This document shows positions 22,779 through 34,457 of a DNA stretch of 64,000 nt, one piece after another. The DNA is from Galerina marginata. Its lineage: Eukaryota; Basidiomycota; Agaricomycetes; Agaricales; Galerinaceae. The stretch lies in assembly GCA_023014335.1 (NCBI GenBank), contig JAECYW010000004.1, positions 2,356,001-2,420,000 on the forward strand. Reading direction: 5' to 3'. Each line of letters opens with the position of its first letter. Position 1 is the stretch's first letter. The notes beneath the pieces are model-generated. The model was not told where the DNA came from. It saw only the letters and a list, made by a program, of their open reading frames with translations, and ran no database searches. The position numbers were made by a program, and so were the translations under genes.

Positions 22779-23798
22779 TTAAATTGGTCCTAGTTTGCGG
22801 CGCTCCTTCTGTCTTGCTCTTTTGTTCTTGTTGGCTTTGCTTTGCTCTTCTACGTTAATCTGGCTTATACTGTTCTTTGATACTTCCTCTTCTTCCTCTG
22901 GTATTTCTCTACAGTCCTCACATAAGCATTTAGATCCATCCTCCTTAAAGTAGTCAACCCCATAGCACAGGAGAATTTCTTCATTTGCTTTGATATCTTT
23001 GGTTGCAATGATTGTAAATGCATAAGTGTCTCGCACGGCAACAAACTGTTCAAATAATAGCATTGATATCATGTTTTAGTAAACAAAAATTGAAACTCAC
23101 CTCAACGTTATATGAGAAACAGCGATGATTGATAAATCTTATAGGGCCAATCAAGAGCTTTTCATCAAATGAAGAATTCTTGTCCTTGTTGCGGTTATCA
23201 GGATGAGGGGTGATTGTAGAAAGATCAGTGTAATTTTTTGTGCGATCTTCTGGCATTAATCCAAGGAGTTCTAGGATGTATTCTCCTTTTATAATGTCCT
23301 TGGTGGCATAAATTGCAAAGCCTTTCTGATTAGCATGGCCAAGAGGTTTGACCTTAAGATGTACAATGGCTTCTGGGTTGATAACCAAGGTGTAGGCTGC
23401 AATACACCTGTTAAGCTTTATTAATAGTGTATAGAGAATGAAATATCTTAAAACATACCAAGATAGGGTCGCCAAACTCTCACTTTTTTTATTTTCCCAA
23501 AGAAATAAAGGATAATGAGAAAGAATACTTTTTGCCAGCTTTTCTGCTGTTGACACATATGCTGGTGGATCTTGGATATTGAGTTGGTGTTTGATCTTCT
23601 CAAACATAGACCAAATGATAGCATGGGCGAAAGGTTCCATATTCATCTCCAAAGAGATAGTTTGGATATTGTGGATTCTGCTTTCAGATTTTTCCTTTTG
23701 TTGAGCAAAGAGAGCATTGACAATAAGAGGGTCAATGTGTAGTATAGCCTTGGAGGAAAGAATAGCAAGAGATAAATGATTTGCAAGAGAGGATTTGT
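22779..23798 (-). pseudogene. SET-domain protein gene, N-terminus lost
   Basis: The minus-strand frame enters at the repeat border (about 23797) with SSLANHLSLAILSSKAILH and continues through MEPFAHAIIWSMFEKI. After an intron at about 23460-23410 comes the SET domain: KGFAIYATKDI, YILELLGLMP, RFINHRCFSYNVE, and after another intron (about 23098-23045) IKANEEILLCYGVDYF. A post-SET-like CLCEDC and an acidic/basic tail end at 22779. The NHxC signature has one extra residue before its final Asn compared with the usual NHSCxPN. SET proteins are usually lysine methyltransferases; substrate unknown. The start codon and 5' exons are missing, replaced by a repeat terminus. Confidence 0.72.
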
Positions 23799-24345
23799 CA
23801 CTTCAGTGGCCCCTACTTAGGTACCCGGCGGGAACTTTAATATGGGGTATATAACCTACCCATGGGGGTGTCTATAACAAAAATAAAAAATAAAAAGCGG
23901 CAGCTACAATTTATAAAAATTGTTAAAACTTTTTGTGGAATTATTAAAATTGTTAAAAATTTCAAAAATAAAAATGTTTTTGTTATAAAAACATGAGAAA
24001 TGTTTTAAAATTTTAGAAAAGTCTTAACAATAAATAGAAATAGTTATAGATTTGTTTTTTTTAATAGGTGCCAGGGGTCTTTTTATAGAAATATTAAATT
24101 GTACCTAGCGAACCAACCAGGGTAAATAGATAGAATCTGTAAAAAGATCTTGTAATGCAACCCTGAGTACTATGTATTCTCCAAAGATTGAAGCAATCCA
24201 GAGGTTTGAATTCTTCTACCCTCTAAATGAATTTGGCATTTGCGGGCCAGCTAAAATAGATGGCGAGGATCTGTTTAAAGATCATAAGGCATTATATAGA
24301 GTGGTATTCAGACCAAAACTACCAAATGAAATCAAAATCATTAAT
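23799..24345 (+). repeat. Extra left end of the palindrome family
   Basis: Begins CACTTCAGTGGCCCCTACTT and is similar to 24691-25230, with diverged positions and a small deletion. Similarity fades by about 24345-24440. It abuts the truncated SET gene. It is either a truncated older copy or a duplicated terminus of the element to its right. Confidence 0.7.
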
Positions 24346-24690
24346 TCTTGAATTAAATAAATACATATAGCATTCTGATACTGCAGGTCTTCCACAAGTT
24401 ATTCACTACAAGTCTGCTGCAAGCGATACATGAATTTGCAAGACAAAGACATTCATTCCGACTCCTACTTCCAATCCCAGTTGTTCTTCCACCACTCCAA
24501 AAACCACAGGTGTCCTTCAAGCTCTGGCACTCATTCCAGTCTGACTGCAATAATAACTGGCGACATCCAGACCTAGATCATGACAGATATACATAGGATA
24601 TAATAAATGCAGCTAAAGGTTATGTTAGACTATATGTCTCTAAATGTGATGCCTCATCCCAGTCTGACTGCAATGATAACTGGCGACACC
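24346..24690. other. Unassigned sequence with a direct repeat
   Basis: Between two CACTTCAGTGG termini. Two direct copies of CAGTCTGACTGCAATGATAA-like sequence (about 24535-24568 and 24657-24690) frame an 85-base segment. No gene is recognised. Confidence 0.4.
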
Positions 24691-25438
24691 CACACTTCAG
24701 TGGCCCCTACTTAGGTACCCGGCAGGAACTTTAATATGGCGTATATAACCTACCCATGGGGGTGTCTACAACAAAAATAAAAAATAAAAAATGGCAGCTA
24801 CAATTTATAAAAATTGTTAAAAATTTCAAAAATAAAAATGTTTTTGTTATAAAAACATAAGAAATGTTTTAAAATTTTACAAAAGTTGTAACAATAAATA
24901 GAAATAGTTATAGATTTGTTTTTTTTAATAAGTGCCAGGGGTCTTTTTATAGAAATATTAAATTGTAGCTAGCAGCTGAACCAGGGTAGATAGATAGAAT
25001 CTGTAAAAAGATCTTGTAATGCAACCCTGAGTACTATGTATCCTCCAAAAATTGAAGCAATCCAGAGGTATGAATTCTTCTAGCCACAAAATAAATTTGG
25101 CATTTGTGGGCTGGCCAAAATATATGGCAAGGATCTGTATAAAGATCATAAGACTTCATATAGAGGGATATTAAGACCAAAACTACTGAATGAAATCAAA
25201 ATCATTGATTTTTGAATTGAATAAATATATATAGCATTTATATAAGCTTATACATATACCATCCTAATACGGCAGGTCTTTCACAAGTCATTCAATAAAT
25301 TTACTATAGTCTAGCTGCAAGTCTTTCGCAAATAGTCTGAATAACAGTATGATTGATAGCGCTAATATAGCAAAGTATGTTTAAAGGACTATGGATAGAA
25401 AAGAACAATTTAAATGATAAAGATTTCTAAATCGAATA

Positions 25439-25819
25439 CAGTCGTTCACTGGCTAATGTTACACCACCACTGAGTGTTACACTTTCATAACTCAGTCAAA
25501 AATGCCTATTTTTTGACAAAATAAAATTTTCCTGTGAGCTGTATGCATGCCCCATGACTTGGTAAATTTCAGAGGGATTGGATAATATTTGACTGAGAAA
25601 TGACAAGCCCAAAATCCCTAAAATTGGCTCACCACTCAGTGTTACACCAGTGTTTGGAGAATAACTTTGCAAGAAGTGGACAAGACCATCTGAAATTTTT
25701 ACTGAACAAAGTAATCAAATTATAAAGAATTGTGATATAGTTTTTAGGGGCAAAAGTGAGGCTAAAAATTTTCATTTTGATTTTTAAGTTTCAGTGTAAC
25801 ATTAGCCGGTGCATGACTG
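25439..25819. mobile_element. Tc1/mariner-type MITE in left arm
   Basis: 381 bases with terminal repeats CAGTCGTTCACTGGCTAATG and the inverse of CAGTCATGCACCGGCTAATG, flanked by TA on both sides (25437-25438 and 25820-25821). This is the signature of a Tc1/mariner-superfamily non-autonomous element. No coding content. Confidence 0.72.
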
Positions 25820-26949
25820 TAGAATATTGGACGTTTTGACCAGTTACAAAGTGCAAAAATAATGCTTAATATATATTGTCTTATGCAAAGGTCAAAAAAA
25901 TGGATGTTTTATAAGATCTCAAAATGTAAAAAATGTTAAAAGAGTGAAAGACTTAGCAATTTAAAATGTAATATCTATTGAATTTAACATCATCTTGTAG
26001 CTCTGAATTTTCTTGATTTTCTGATATTTAAATCATGGCAATTGGATAAAAACTGAGCAAGTTATAGTCAAATTATATTTTGAAAGAGAAGTGTTCAAAA
26101 GTGTATTTTGTGTTTTTCTTCACAAGGAGGGCACCAAGTCACATGACACTAAAAGATTCTAGATCAGAAAAAATAGCTCCACGTTTTCTATTTATAGACC
26201 CTGACCTGAAAATGCCGTTTTGGAACTAGTTCTATTTATAGATTAAACTGATATTTATGAACTATTTATTTACTATGGCGAATTCTAAATACATTTTGCT
26301 TTTCTATTTTAGACCTAAACTCTGATATATCTATATTTAGAACAAGTTCTATTTTTAAATTTTGACCCTGAACTTCCTTTTTTAGAAAGTGAGCGTACTT
26401 TACGACCATCTCCAAAATTGGTTTTAGAACCATTTCTATTTTTAGATTGAAATTTTGAAATTTCCTTTTCTGGTAATATTTGGATGTATTTTCTATTAAT
26501 AGATTAATTTGTAAACCTTCAGTATAATAATCTATTTATAAATTATTTTTAGACACCAATGACAACTGTATTGTTTCTATTTATAGATAAGTCATTTAAA
26601 TTCATAAATAGTCATCTATTAACATAGGAACTATTTCTATTTATGGATTATTGATCTAATCAAATATATTTAGCTATAATTAGATCACAACTACTTTTCA
26701 AATTAATTATACTCTTAGTCTATTTTTAGAAAATATATAAAGATATTCAAATATAATTAGATGTAGATCAGGTCTAATAATGGCAGATAGAAACATATCC
26801 AAAAATAGAAAGTGTCTTTTGAACATTGAAATCTATATTTAGACTAATTTCCAATATAGATCATATAATGATTTGATTTTTATACTAAGAAATTAGCCAA
26901 ATCTGATCAGTCCTAAAAATAGCTCTCAATCTCTGTGATTTAAGCCAAA

Positions 26950-28150
26950 ATTGATCACTGGTTGTGTCACAGGCTATTTGGCCAACTTAAAAATCAAAAA
27001 AAATCCCTCTAGAGCAGCAAGCAGACTGCAAACACTCTTTCATGCTATGACAATCACAAGTAACTACTGTTTTAACATTCATATATAACTTGATCCATGT
27101 TCTGTTAAGTTCTTCCCTCTTCTTTAAACCTGGATCATTCATTTACTTTTTTGTTGATTATCATTTCTTTTTTGACAACCAATAGCAGCAGATAAGATTA
27201 GATAAAAATGATTAGTCAGCTATTATTTTATATAAATAGCCTATGTGCCTTAAGGTGACAAGCTCAACTTTTATTCTTGGGTTTCACACCTTAGTCTAGC
27301 ATTCAATCCTTAAGTTTCACTCTTCTTAGTCTGGATGACACTCTTGAGTTCAGTCTTTACACATGCTGTGGTCAAACTTTGTGATCTATCACACCCTTAC
27401 CAACACCTGGCCAATGCCAAAGGGCTGTGCCTGGAAGATTCTGAGACATGAAGTACCCTGTTAATGTTTCTTTGGCTGCATCTGGAGTCTTGGCCAGAGT
27501 CCTTCATATCAGAAAGAAGCCCGCCTGGTACCACTCAGCAACCTTGGCTTAGATCTGCTTAGATAAAGAATCACTGTAACACTGAAACCATTGGGCCTTT
27601 TGCTGTAAATTACACTATGCCACCTCACTGCTCTCTCCTATTCCCCAGTACTGATATCATTATGCATCAATTTACAGCTATGTTCATATTGATAGGCCGA
27701 ACTGCTAAAATTACACACATAGCTCACTTAGAATTCTTCCCTGAGCAGGGTCCAAAGTTGTAGCAAGCCGACATCTGGATCTCTAATTTTGATGGCCAGG
27801 CTCATCAGTTCACATTCGAGACTCTTGGCTAGGACAGATTTAGAGTCCACTGCAAGTCCGCCTAGACATGTAAAATTCAAGTGATGGCCTATCGATATGA
27901 ACTTAGCTGTAATCCAAATATGGGTATATATACAAATATAAGCATATAACCATTTATGTCTACTATTTGGCAAATAGCTGTAAACAATCTAAATTCATCT
28001 GTTAATTCAGCTATCAACATGGTATGACAGTTGCTACTTTAAATATAAAGGCATCTTTGGCTTAGATTGAGCCTATTAATAGATCTGATGAATGCTGATC
28101 TAGTTACGTGTTCCAAAAATAGATTACATTCACTTGTTCTAATTTCTTTA
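26950..28150. other. Central spacer of the palindrome
   Basis: About 1.2 kb without inverted similarity. Mixed composition, with no frame above 81 codons and no recognised family. It might be captured host sequence. Confidence 0.4.
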
Positions 28151-29344
28151 ATAGAATTATATATCTATATAACAGTATGAGCTATTTTTAGAACTGATCT
28201 TATTTGGCTAATATCTTAGTATAAAAAGTAAATGATCACATGATCAATACTGTAAAATGGTCTAAATATAGAAAACAATATTCTAAAATACTGTTTCATT
28301 GCTAAAAGATATTTCCATCTGCCAAATCAGACATGCAAAACCTGATAATGATTTTAATGGTGCTTATCTATTTTTAGAATTAACCTTGTTTAACTTGTAT
28401 ATAAGTTTGACTACTTTTAAAGATAGTCAGTAATAATATTCTAAAAATAGACTGATCATATGATTAATTTGAAAAGTAGTTGTGATCGAAATATAGCTAA
28501 TATGTTTGATGGGTAATCTATAAATAGAGATAGTTCCTATATTAATAGATGACTATTTATGAATTTAAATGACTTATCTATAAATAGAAACAATACAGTT
28601 GTCATTGGTGTCTAAAAATAATTTATAAATAGATTATTATACTGAAGGTTTACAAATTAATCTATTAATAGAAAATACATCCAAATATTACCAGAAAAGG
28701 AAATTTCAAAATTTCAATCTAAAAATAGAAATGGTTCTAAAACCAATTTTGGAGATGGTCGTAAAGTACGCTCACTTTCTAAAAAAGGAAGTTCAGGGTC
28801 AAAATTTAAAAATAGAACTTGTTCTAAATATAGATATATCAGAGTTTAGGTCTAAAATAGAAAAGCAAAATGTATTTAGAATTCGCCATAGTAAATAAAT
28901 AGTTCATAAATATCAGTTTAATCTATAAATAGAACTAGTTCCAAAACGGCATTTTCAGGTCAGGGTCTATAAATAGAAAACGTGGAGCTATTTTTTCTGA
29001 TCTAGAATCTTTTAGTGTCATGTGACTTGGTGCCCTCCTTGTGAAGAAAAACACAAAATACACTTTTGAACACTTCTCTTTCAAAATATAATTTGACTAT
29101 AACTTGCTCAGTTTTTATCCAATTGCCATGATTTAAATATCAGAAAATCAAGAAAATTCAGAGCTACAAGATGATGTTAAATTCAATAGATATTACATTT
29201 TAAATTGCTAAGTCTTTCACTCTTTTAACATTTTTTACATTTTGAGATCTTATAAAACATCCATTTTTTTGACCTTTGCATAAGACAATATATATTAAGC
29301 ATTATTTTTGCACTTTGTAACTGGTCAAAACGTCCAATATTCTA

Positions 29345-29725
29345 CAGTCATGCACCGGCTAATGTTACACTGAAACTTAAAAATCAAAATGAAAATTTTT
29401 AGCCTCACTTTTGCCCCTAAAAACTATATCACAATTCTTTATAATTTGATTACTTTGTTCAGTAAAAATTTCAGATGGTCTTGTCCACTTCTTGCAAAGT
29501 TATTCTCCAAACACTGGTGTAACACTGAGTGGTGAGCCAATTTTAGGGATTTTGGGCTTGTCATTTCTCAGTCAAATATTATCCAATCCCTCTGAAATTT
29601 ACCAAGTCATGGGGCATGCATACAGCTCACAGGAAAATTTTATTTTGTCAAAAAATAGGCATTTTTGACTGAGTTATGAAAGTGTAACACTCAGTGGTGG
29701 TGTAACATTAGCCAGTGAACGACTG
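29345..29725. mobile_element. Tc1/mariner-type MITE in right arm
   Basis: Mirror copy of the 25439-25819 element, also 381 bases and TA-flanked (29343-29344, 29726-29727). Its position is symmetrical in the palindrome. Confidence 0.72.
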
Positions 29726-30471
29726 TATTCGATTTAGAAATCTTTATCATTTAAATTGTTCTTTTCTATCCATAGTCCTTTAAACATACTTTGCTATATT
29801 AGCGCTATCAATCATACTGTTATTCAGACTATTTGCGAAAGACTTGCAGCTAGACTATAGTAAATTTATTGAATGACTTGTGAAAGACCTGCCGTATTAG
29901 GATGGTATATGTATAAGCTTATATAAATGCTATATATATTTATTCAATTCAAAAATCAATGATTTTGATTTCATTCAGTAGTTTTGGTCTTAATATCCCT
30001 CTATATGAAGTCTTATGATCTTTATACAGATCCTTGCCATATATTTTGGCCAGCCCACAAATGCCAAATTTATTTTGTGGCTAGAAGAATTCATACCTCT
30101 GGATTGCTTCAATTTTTGGAGGATACATAGTACTCAGGGTTGCATTACAAGATCTTTTTACAGATTCTATCTATCTACCCTGGTTCAGCTGCTAGCTACA
30201 ATTTAATATTTCTATAAAAAGACCCCTGGCACTTATTAAAAAAAACAAATCTATAACTATTTCTATTTATTGTTACAACTTTTGTAAAATTTTAAAACAT
30301 TTCTTATGTTTTTATAACAAAAACATTTTTATTTTTGAAATTTTTAACAATTTTTATAAATTGTAGCTGCCATTTTTTATTTTTTATTTTTGTTGTAGAC
30401 ACCCCCATGGGTAGGTTATATACGCCATATTAAAGTTCCTGCCGGGTACCTAAGTAGGGGCCACTGAAGTG

Positions 30472-30877
30472 AAGGCCACCCGGAAAGAACTTTTGAAGAA
30501 AAACCCTGACCCTGAAGTGGATCGAGCTGCCGCTTTGTTGGAACTGGCAAACATTAACATGTTTCTTCAGTTTTCTTTGGAGGTTCCCAATTTGGATCAT
30601 TGGATCTTGGAAGGTATACTCCTAACCCACAAAACTCGGCTGTAAGTTTTTCTCTATTTAGCTATAACTTGTTTATTGACCCCAGATTTCTAGGGTAATG
30701 GGTCCTGACTGCCCTCACTGGGTTTATACCCCATTTCACACTATCTGCTCGGGTGGTCACTATATAGCCTCCTCAACTATCCAGGATACAATGATTGGTC
30801 TCATTCACGCTTTCATGCTCGATAACTTCATTTCCAACACCAATCATACTCCCACTCGCATCCTGCTTTGCCGCCTC
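30472..30877 (+). pseudogene. Cupin/JmjC-like gene, middle fragment
   Basis: A plus-strand frame begins directly at the repeat border (ATRKELLKKNPDPEVDRAAA) and reads to THKTRL. An intron follows, GTAAGT at 30643 to CAG near 30686, and the frame resumes with ISRVMGPDCPHWVYTPFH, then TICSGGHYIASSTIQDTMIG and TNHTPTRILLCRL. The YTPxHxICxGGHxxASST pattern recalls the JmjC/cupin-like proteins repeated in agaricomycete genomes (from memory, so tentative). The N-terminal exons are missing, replaced by the palindrome. The frame is interrupted at 30877 by gypsy copy 2, and the gene resumes at 59938. Confidence 0.6.
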
Positions 30878-30879
30878 GC

Positions 30880-33867
30880 TGAAGGGATGGCCCTTGGTCC
30901 AGCCCTGAATTTTTCGATTTTACGAACTCTTCTCTCTCAAACTTAGATAGAAATGAAGTATATTGAACGTCCCGGACAGTACACGCAGAGCATAGACTAA
31001 AGAAAACTATTGTACGCGACGGAACACTGTGATAAAATAATAGTATTCATAACTACGGTACTACAAAACGTACGGTGAATACATTAATGGACGGTGCTAC
31101 GAACGCGAGCCAACCCGAGCACCCACTACAGATAAGCGCGGGTCTTTAGCGCTCATTGTGAACCAAAACGATGCAGTGATTGCCTTTGTTATCGCATGCC
31201 GTCTCGGCACGATCCGAATAAGACGGGAAGCGGGCCCGAGAAGTCAGAACACGAGTTGCGGGTATTCCCGTGCTTACTGAAGAGATTCGCAGAACCCTTG
31301 AAAGAACCGAAGAACGGAGATAAGTCCAATTTGAGCTATGTATGGTACCTCCAACTTCACCGACGGGGCATACCTATATTTAGCAAAGAGTGTAGCGCGT
31401 GAACAAGTCAACATGCGGGAGACTTAGAACACCAGACAGGAATGCCATGCTGAACATACCCTACATTGATACACGGTATAAGAAATTAATGGGGAGTTCT
31501 ACAAACGGGGACGGGAATTAATAAATCCACGGAGATATTTCTCCTTTCGGTTGTAGGCACCCGGAGATATTGATGAAACAAGTTAACCAGAGAGCATATG
31601 GACTGTTCCACACGGTACGGTTCCATCAAAGGACGGTATTATTGCATAAAGGAGTTACGGGACTCAGACCTAACGGGGACGCGTACCAATAACTCCTCTT
31701 TTGCACAGTTAAATCCGGTTCACGACTTAGTAAGATACCAGTACTCGCATGGGACCGGAGGTTTGTAAAAGGACGGTGTTCCGAAATAACACATGTAAAA
31801 TTAGTATCGCGTAGTATAAAGTTAGTAGCCGTTTGTAGCGCAATAACAAGCAATTTACCACCCACGAAATTATATTTGGACGGTTCAAACGAGCTGCCTA
31901 AGTGACTTCGACGTGTTGACTTGTCTTCGAGGAATTTTAGAATAGTATTTGACTTGAAAGAATTTCACCTTTGTGATCAGAGTGAGAGTACTTTAGATAA
32001 CGGTTCTAAGACTTGAAACAAAGATCTTGTTCACCGTCATATTGTTGACTAGAATAAGGCTCCGGTGGCCCTCCGATTTGGCAGCACATTAAATCGTACT
32101 TCGGTAGTACGGTGTTGTCAAAGACCTGGACTGTGATAGGGACAATTTCGGTAATTGTAGACTATCCGGGACATTGAAGAGTTTATTTTACAAGTTCTTA
32201 CGTAGTAAAAGAACTTGTTTTCTACACTTGATAGCAGAAGGAAATGGTTTCTAACGCAATGGTTGGAAATTCTCCCACTGCTATAGTGACCCTGCATGGT
32301 TTCTGTATCTCAGCCATTACTGGGCCAATTTTGATGATCTTGGTATCAAAAAAATTGTAAAAATCACGGCTTTCATGTGGCATGTGTATCCAGGGTTGAT
32401 TAGGTCATGTGACCTGTTCACACGACCCAAAAAGCGCAAATTTGTGTAAATTTACACTTAAAACAGATTTCAGTGAGCTAGATATACTAAAATATGTTAC
32501 CCAGACCAATCTAGAATAATGTACAAATATTTACATATGTTTTGCAATGATGTCATGGTGTCCAAATCTGGCAAACAGCTAGCTTAACTCAGTAAAAATC
32601 GCAAAATTGGTGTTAAACTGACTGGATAACCCATGAAAGCCACACCAAACATTGCAAAACATGACCAAATGACTTGAATATAATGTTCTAGATGCTTACA
32701 TAATCAAACTCACAGCAGAACTTTGTGCAATTGCCTTGGAATCAGTTGATGCACCAAGTTAGACCAAAATATTTTCAGGGATATGTCATGTGATATGTGT
32801 GCACAGACCATCTTTTAGGTAAAAAAACATCATTAGTATTTTTATTTTATTTTAATGCCTTTAAAATCTCTTAAAATGGCTTATTTACTGTGTATTTCAA
32901 ACAATATTCCGCATTTAGTAAGTCACATAACAATGTGACAATACATATGTGACATCATTTGATAGCCCTAATTTTTCTGATAATTACACACTTTATTTCA
33001 AGGCAATCCGATAAAAACTAAGCGATGTATGAATTAATCTTGTTACAAGTTCTTACGTAGTAAAAGAACTTGTTTTCTACACTTGATAGCAGAAGGAAAT
33101 GGTTTCTAACGCAATGGTTGGAAATTCTCCCACTGCTATAGTGACCCTGCATGGTTTCTGTATCTCAGCCATTACTGGGCCAATTTTGATGATCTTGGTA
33201 TCAAAAAAATTGTAAAAATCACGGCCTTCCTGGTCACGTGACCAGGCCGTTTTAGGCTTGTTAGAACGGCCTCATTTTTCTGCTTTTTTTGAGTATAAGA
33301 TCATCCCAATAGCTTCACATTTGAGCGGACTATGCATTATTTACTTATTTTAACCTTTATTTATAGTCGGACTCACCTAGAAAGTAAGAACTTGTTTTTG
33401 CCATGCGCAGCAATGGCCTCTGACCAAGTTAGTTGATAGGTTACGGTAACCTAAGAGCACTTGCATTTCGGTAACGCACCGATTATTGAGTATACGTCGT
33501 TAGTCGACATTTTCACTTTGACACAGAGTACGGGACTCTACACCAAACATATCATTTTATTTCTCAAAACCAATATACAACCTTTCTCTGGGTCGTTGCA
33601 CTTACATTGTGTACGCGTCCCTTCAGTTCACGAGATTGACGGGAATCATCGGCTTTGATCAGGGTATTGTAAAATTACTGTCCCTCCCAGAGATGACTAG
33701 TCAAATATTTGATTGGGTGATTACTGCTAGACAATTAAGAGTGTTAGATTTGAATATTGACTGAGACCATTGGGGACGTATAGTAGGGATTTTCATTTCA
33801 TTATTGAAGTGTTTATCTATTGTGGTCTAGCTAGTATTCAGAACTACCCCGCAGCAACCATCTTATC
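30880..33867 (+). repeat. 5' LTR of gypsy copy 2, interrupted
   Basis: LTR sequence at 30880-32187 and 33429-33867 surrounds a 1241-base non-autonomous Helitron. Without it the LTR is about 1747 bases, the same length as the other LTRs. It starts TGAAGGGATGG and ends CATCTTATC before the primer-binding site. Confidence 0.9.
32188..33428 (+). mobile_element. Non-autonomous compound Helitron in the 5' LTR
   Basis: Same architecture as 8845-10101: a left end at 32188, a second left end at 33043, and one right end with hairpin at 33400-33428. The 3' LTR of the same retroelement (59495-59510) gives the empty site TTTATTTTAGTTGATAGG. It holds the perfect palindrome CCTGGTCACGTGACCAGG at 33229-33246. 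No coding capacity. Confidence 0.85.
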
Positions 33868-33885
33868 TGGAGCCCACCGCGAGGG
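33868..33885 (+). other. Primer-binding site, gypsy copy 2
   Basis: TGGAGCCCACCGCGAGG directly after the LTR end, identical to copy 1. Confidence 0.7.
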
Positions 33886-33991
33886 AGGGTTAAATTCCAG
33901 ATCAAACCTTTGATCTTTCTGTCTATATCGGAAAAGCTGAAAAATCACAACCGTACATTTGACGGTTACAGAAAGCTACTATTTTAAAAGA

Positions 33992-34383
33992 CTTGGTCAG
34001 AGGCCATTGCTGCGCATGGCAAAAACAAGTTCTTACTTTGGGGGTGTGTGTTACGACATAAATATATGTTAAATAAGTAAATAATGCATGGTCCGCTCAA
34101 ATCTGAACCGATTGGGATGATCTTATACTCAAAAAAAGCAGAAAAATGAGGCGGATCTAACAAGCCTAAAACGGCCTGGTCACGTGACCAGGAAGGCCCT
34201 GATTTGATTTTTACGATTTTTTTGATACCAAGATCATCAAAATTGGCCCAGTAATGGCTAAGATACAGAAATCATGCAGGGTCACTATAGCAGTGGGAGA
34301 ATTTCCATTGGTTTTGTTAGGAACCATTTCTACCTGCTATGCAGGCCGGAAAACAAGTTCTTTTACTACGTAAGAACTTGTAA
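33992..34383 (-). mobile_element. Non-autonomous Helitron in the gypsy leader
   Basis: 392 bases in reverse orientation between the primer-binding site and gag. The right end with hairpin is at 33992-34030 and the palindromic left end at 34353-34383. Copy 1 (6101-6130) lacks it. CACGTG palindrome at 34175-34192. Nearly identical to 62129-62520. Confidence 0.85.
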
Positions 34384-34457
34384 CACGGGTAACCGTCCTT
34401 TTATTAAACATAGCAGACAGAGGAAGAGGTAAAAAGAAGCGGACGGAGCCAGCACCA

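Larger units (their letters stand above)
24691..30471. mobile_element. 5.8 kb palindromic element with about 2 kb inverted arms
   Basis: The left arm starts CACTTCAGTGGCCCCTACTT at 24691 and the right arm ends with its reverse complement at 30471. The arms are almost identical for roughly 1.95 kb (24691-26640 against 28520-30471). They then show weaker inverted similarity inward to about 26940 and 28150. They even share a nested Tc1/mariner-like MITE at equivalent positions. No transposase frame is present; the longest frame in each arm is the same 63-codon frame read in both arms. The flanks are the truncated SET gene (beyond the extra end) and a truncated cupin/JmjC-like gene, with no visible target duplication. 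Superfamily unknown. Confidence 0.72.

Noticed and set aside
24958..30206. Identical 63-codon frames at 24958-25149 (minus) and 30015-30206 (plus)
   Set aside because: They are the same sequence in the two arms of the palindrome. There is no domain, and identity is explained by arm identity rather than coding constraint.
30015..30471. Palindrome as a pure assembly artefact
   Set aside because: Not excluded, but the arms diverge gradually toward the centre and there is a 1.2 kb unique spacer, which a simple fold-back artefact would not show. Kept as a real feature with a caveat.
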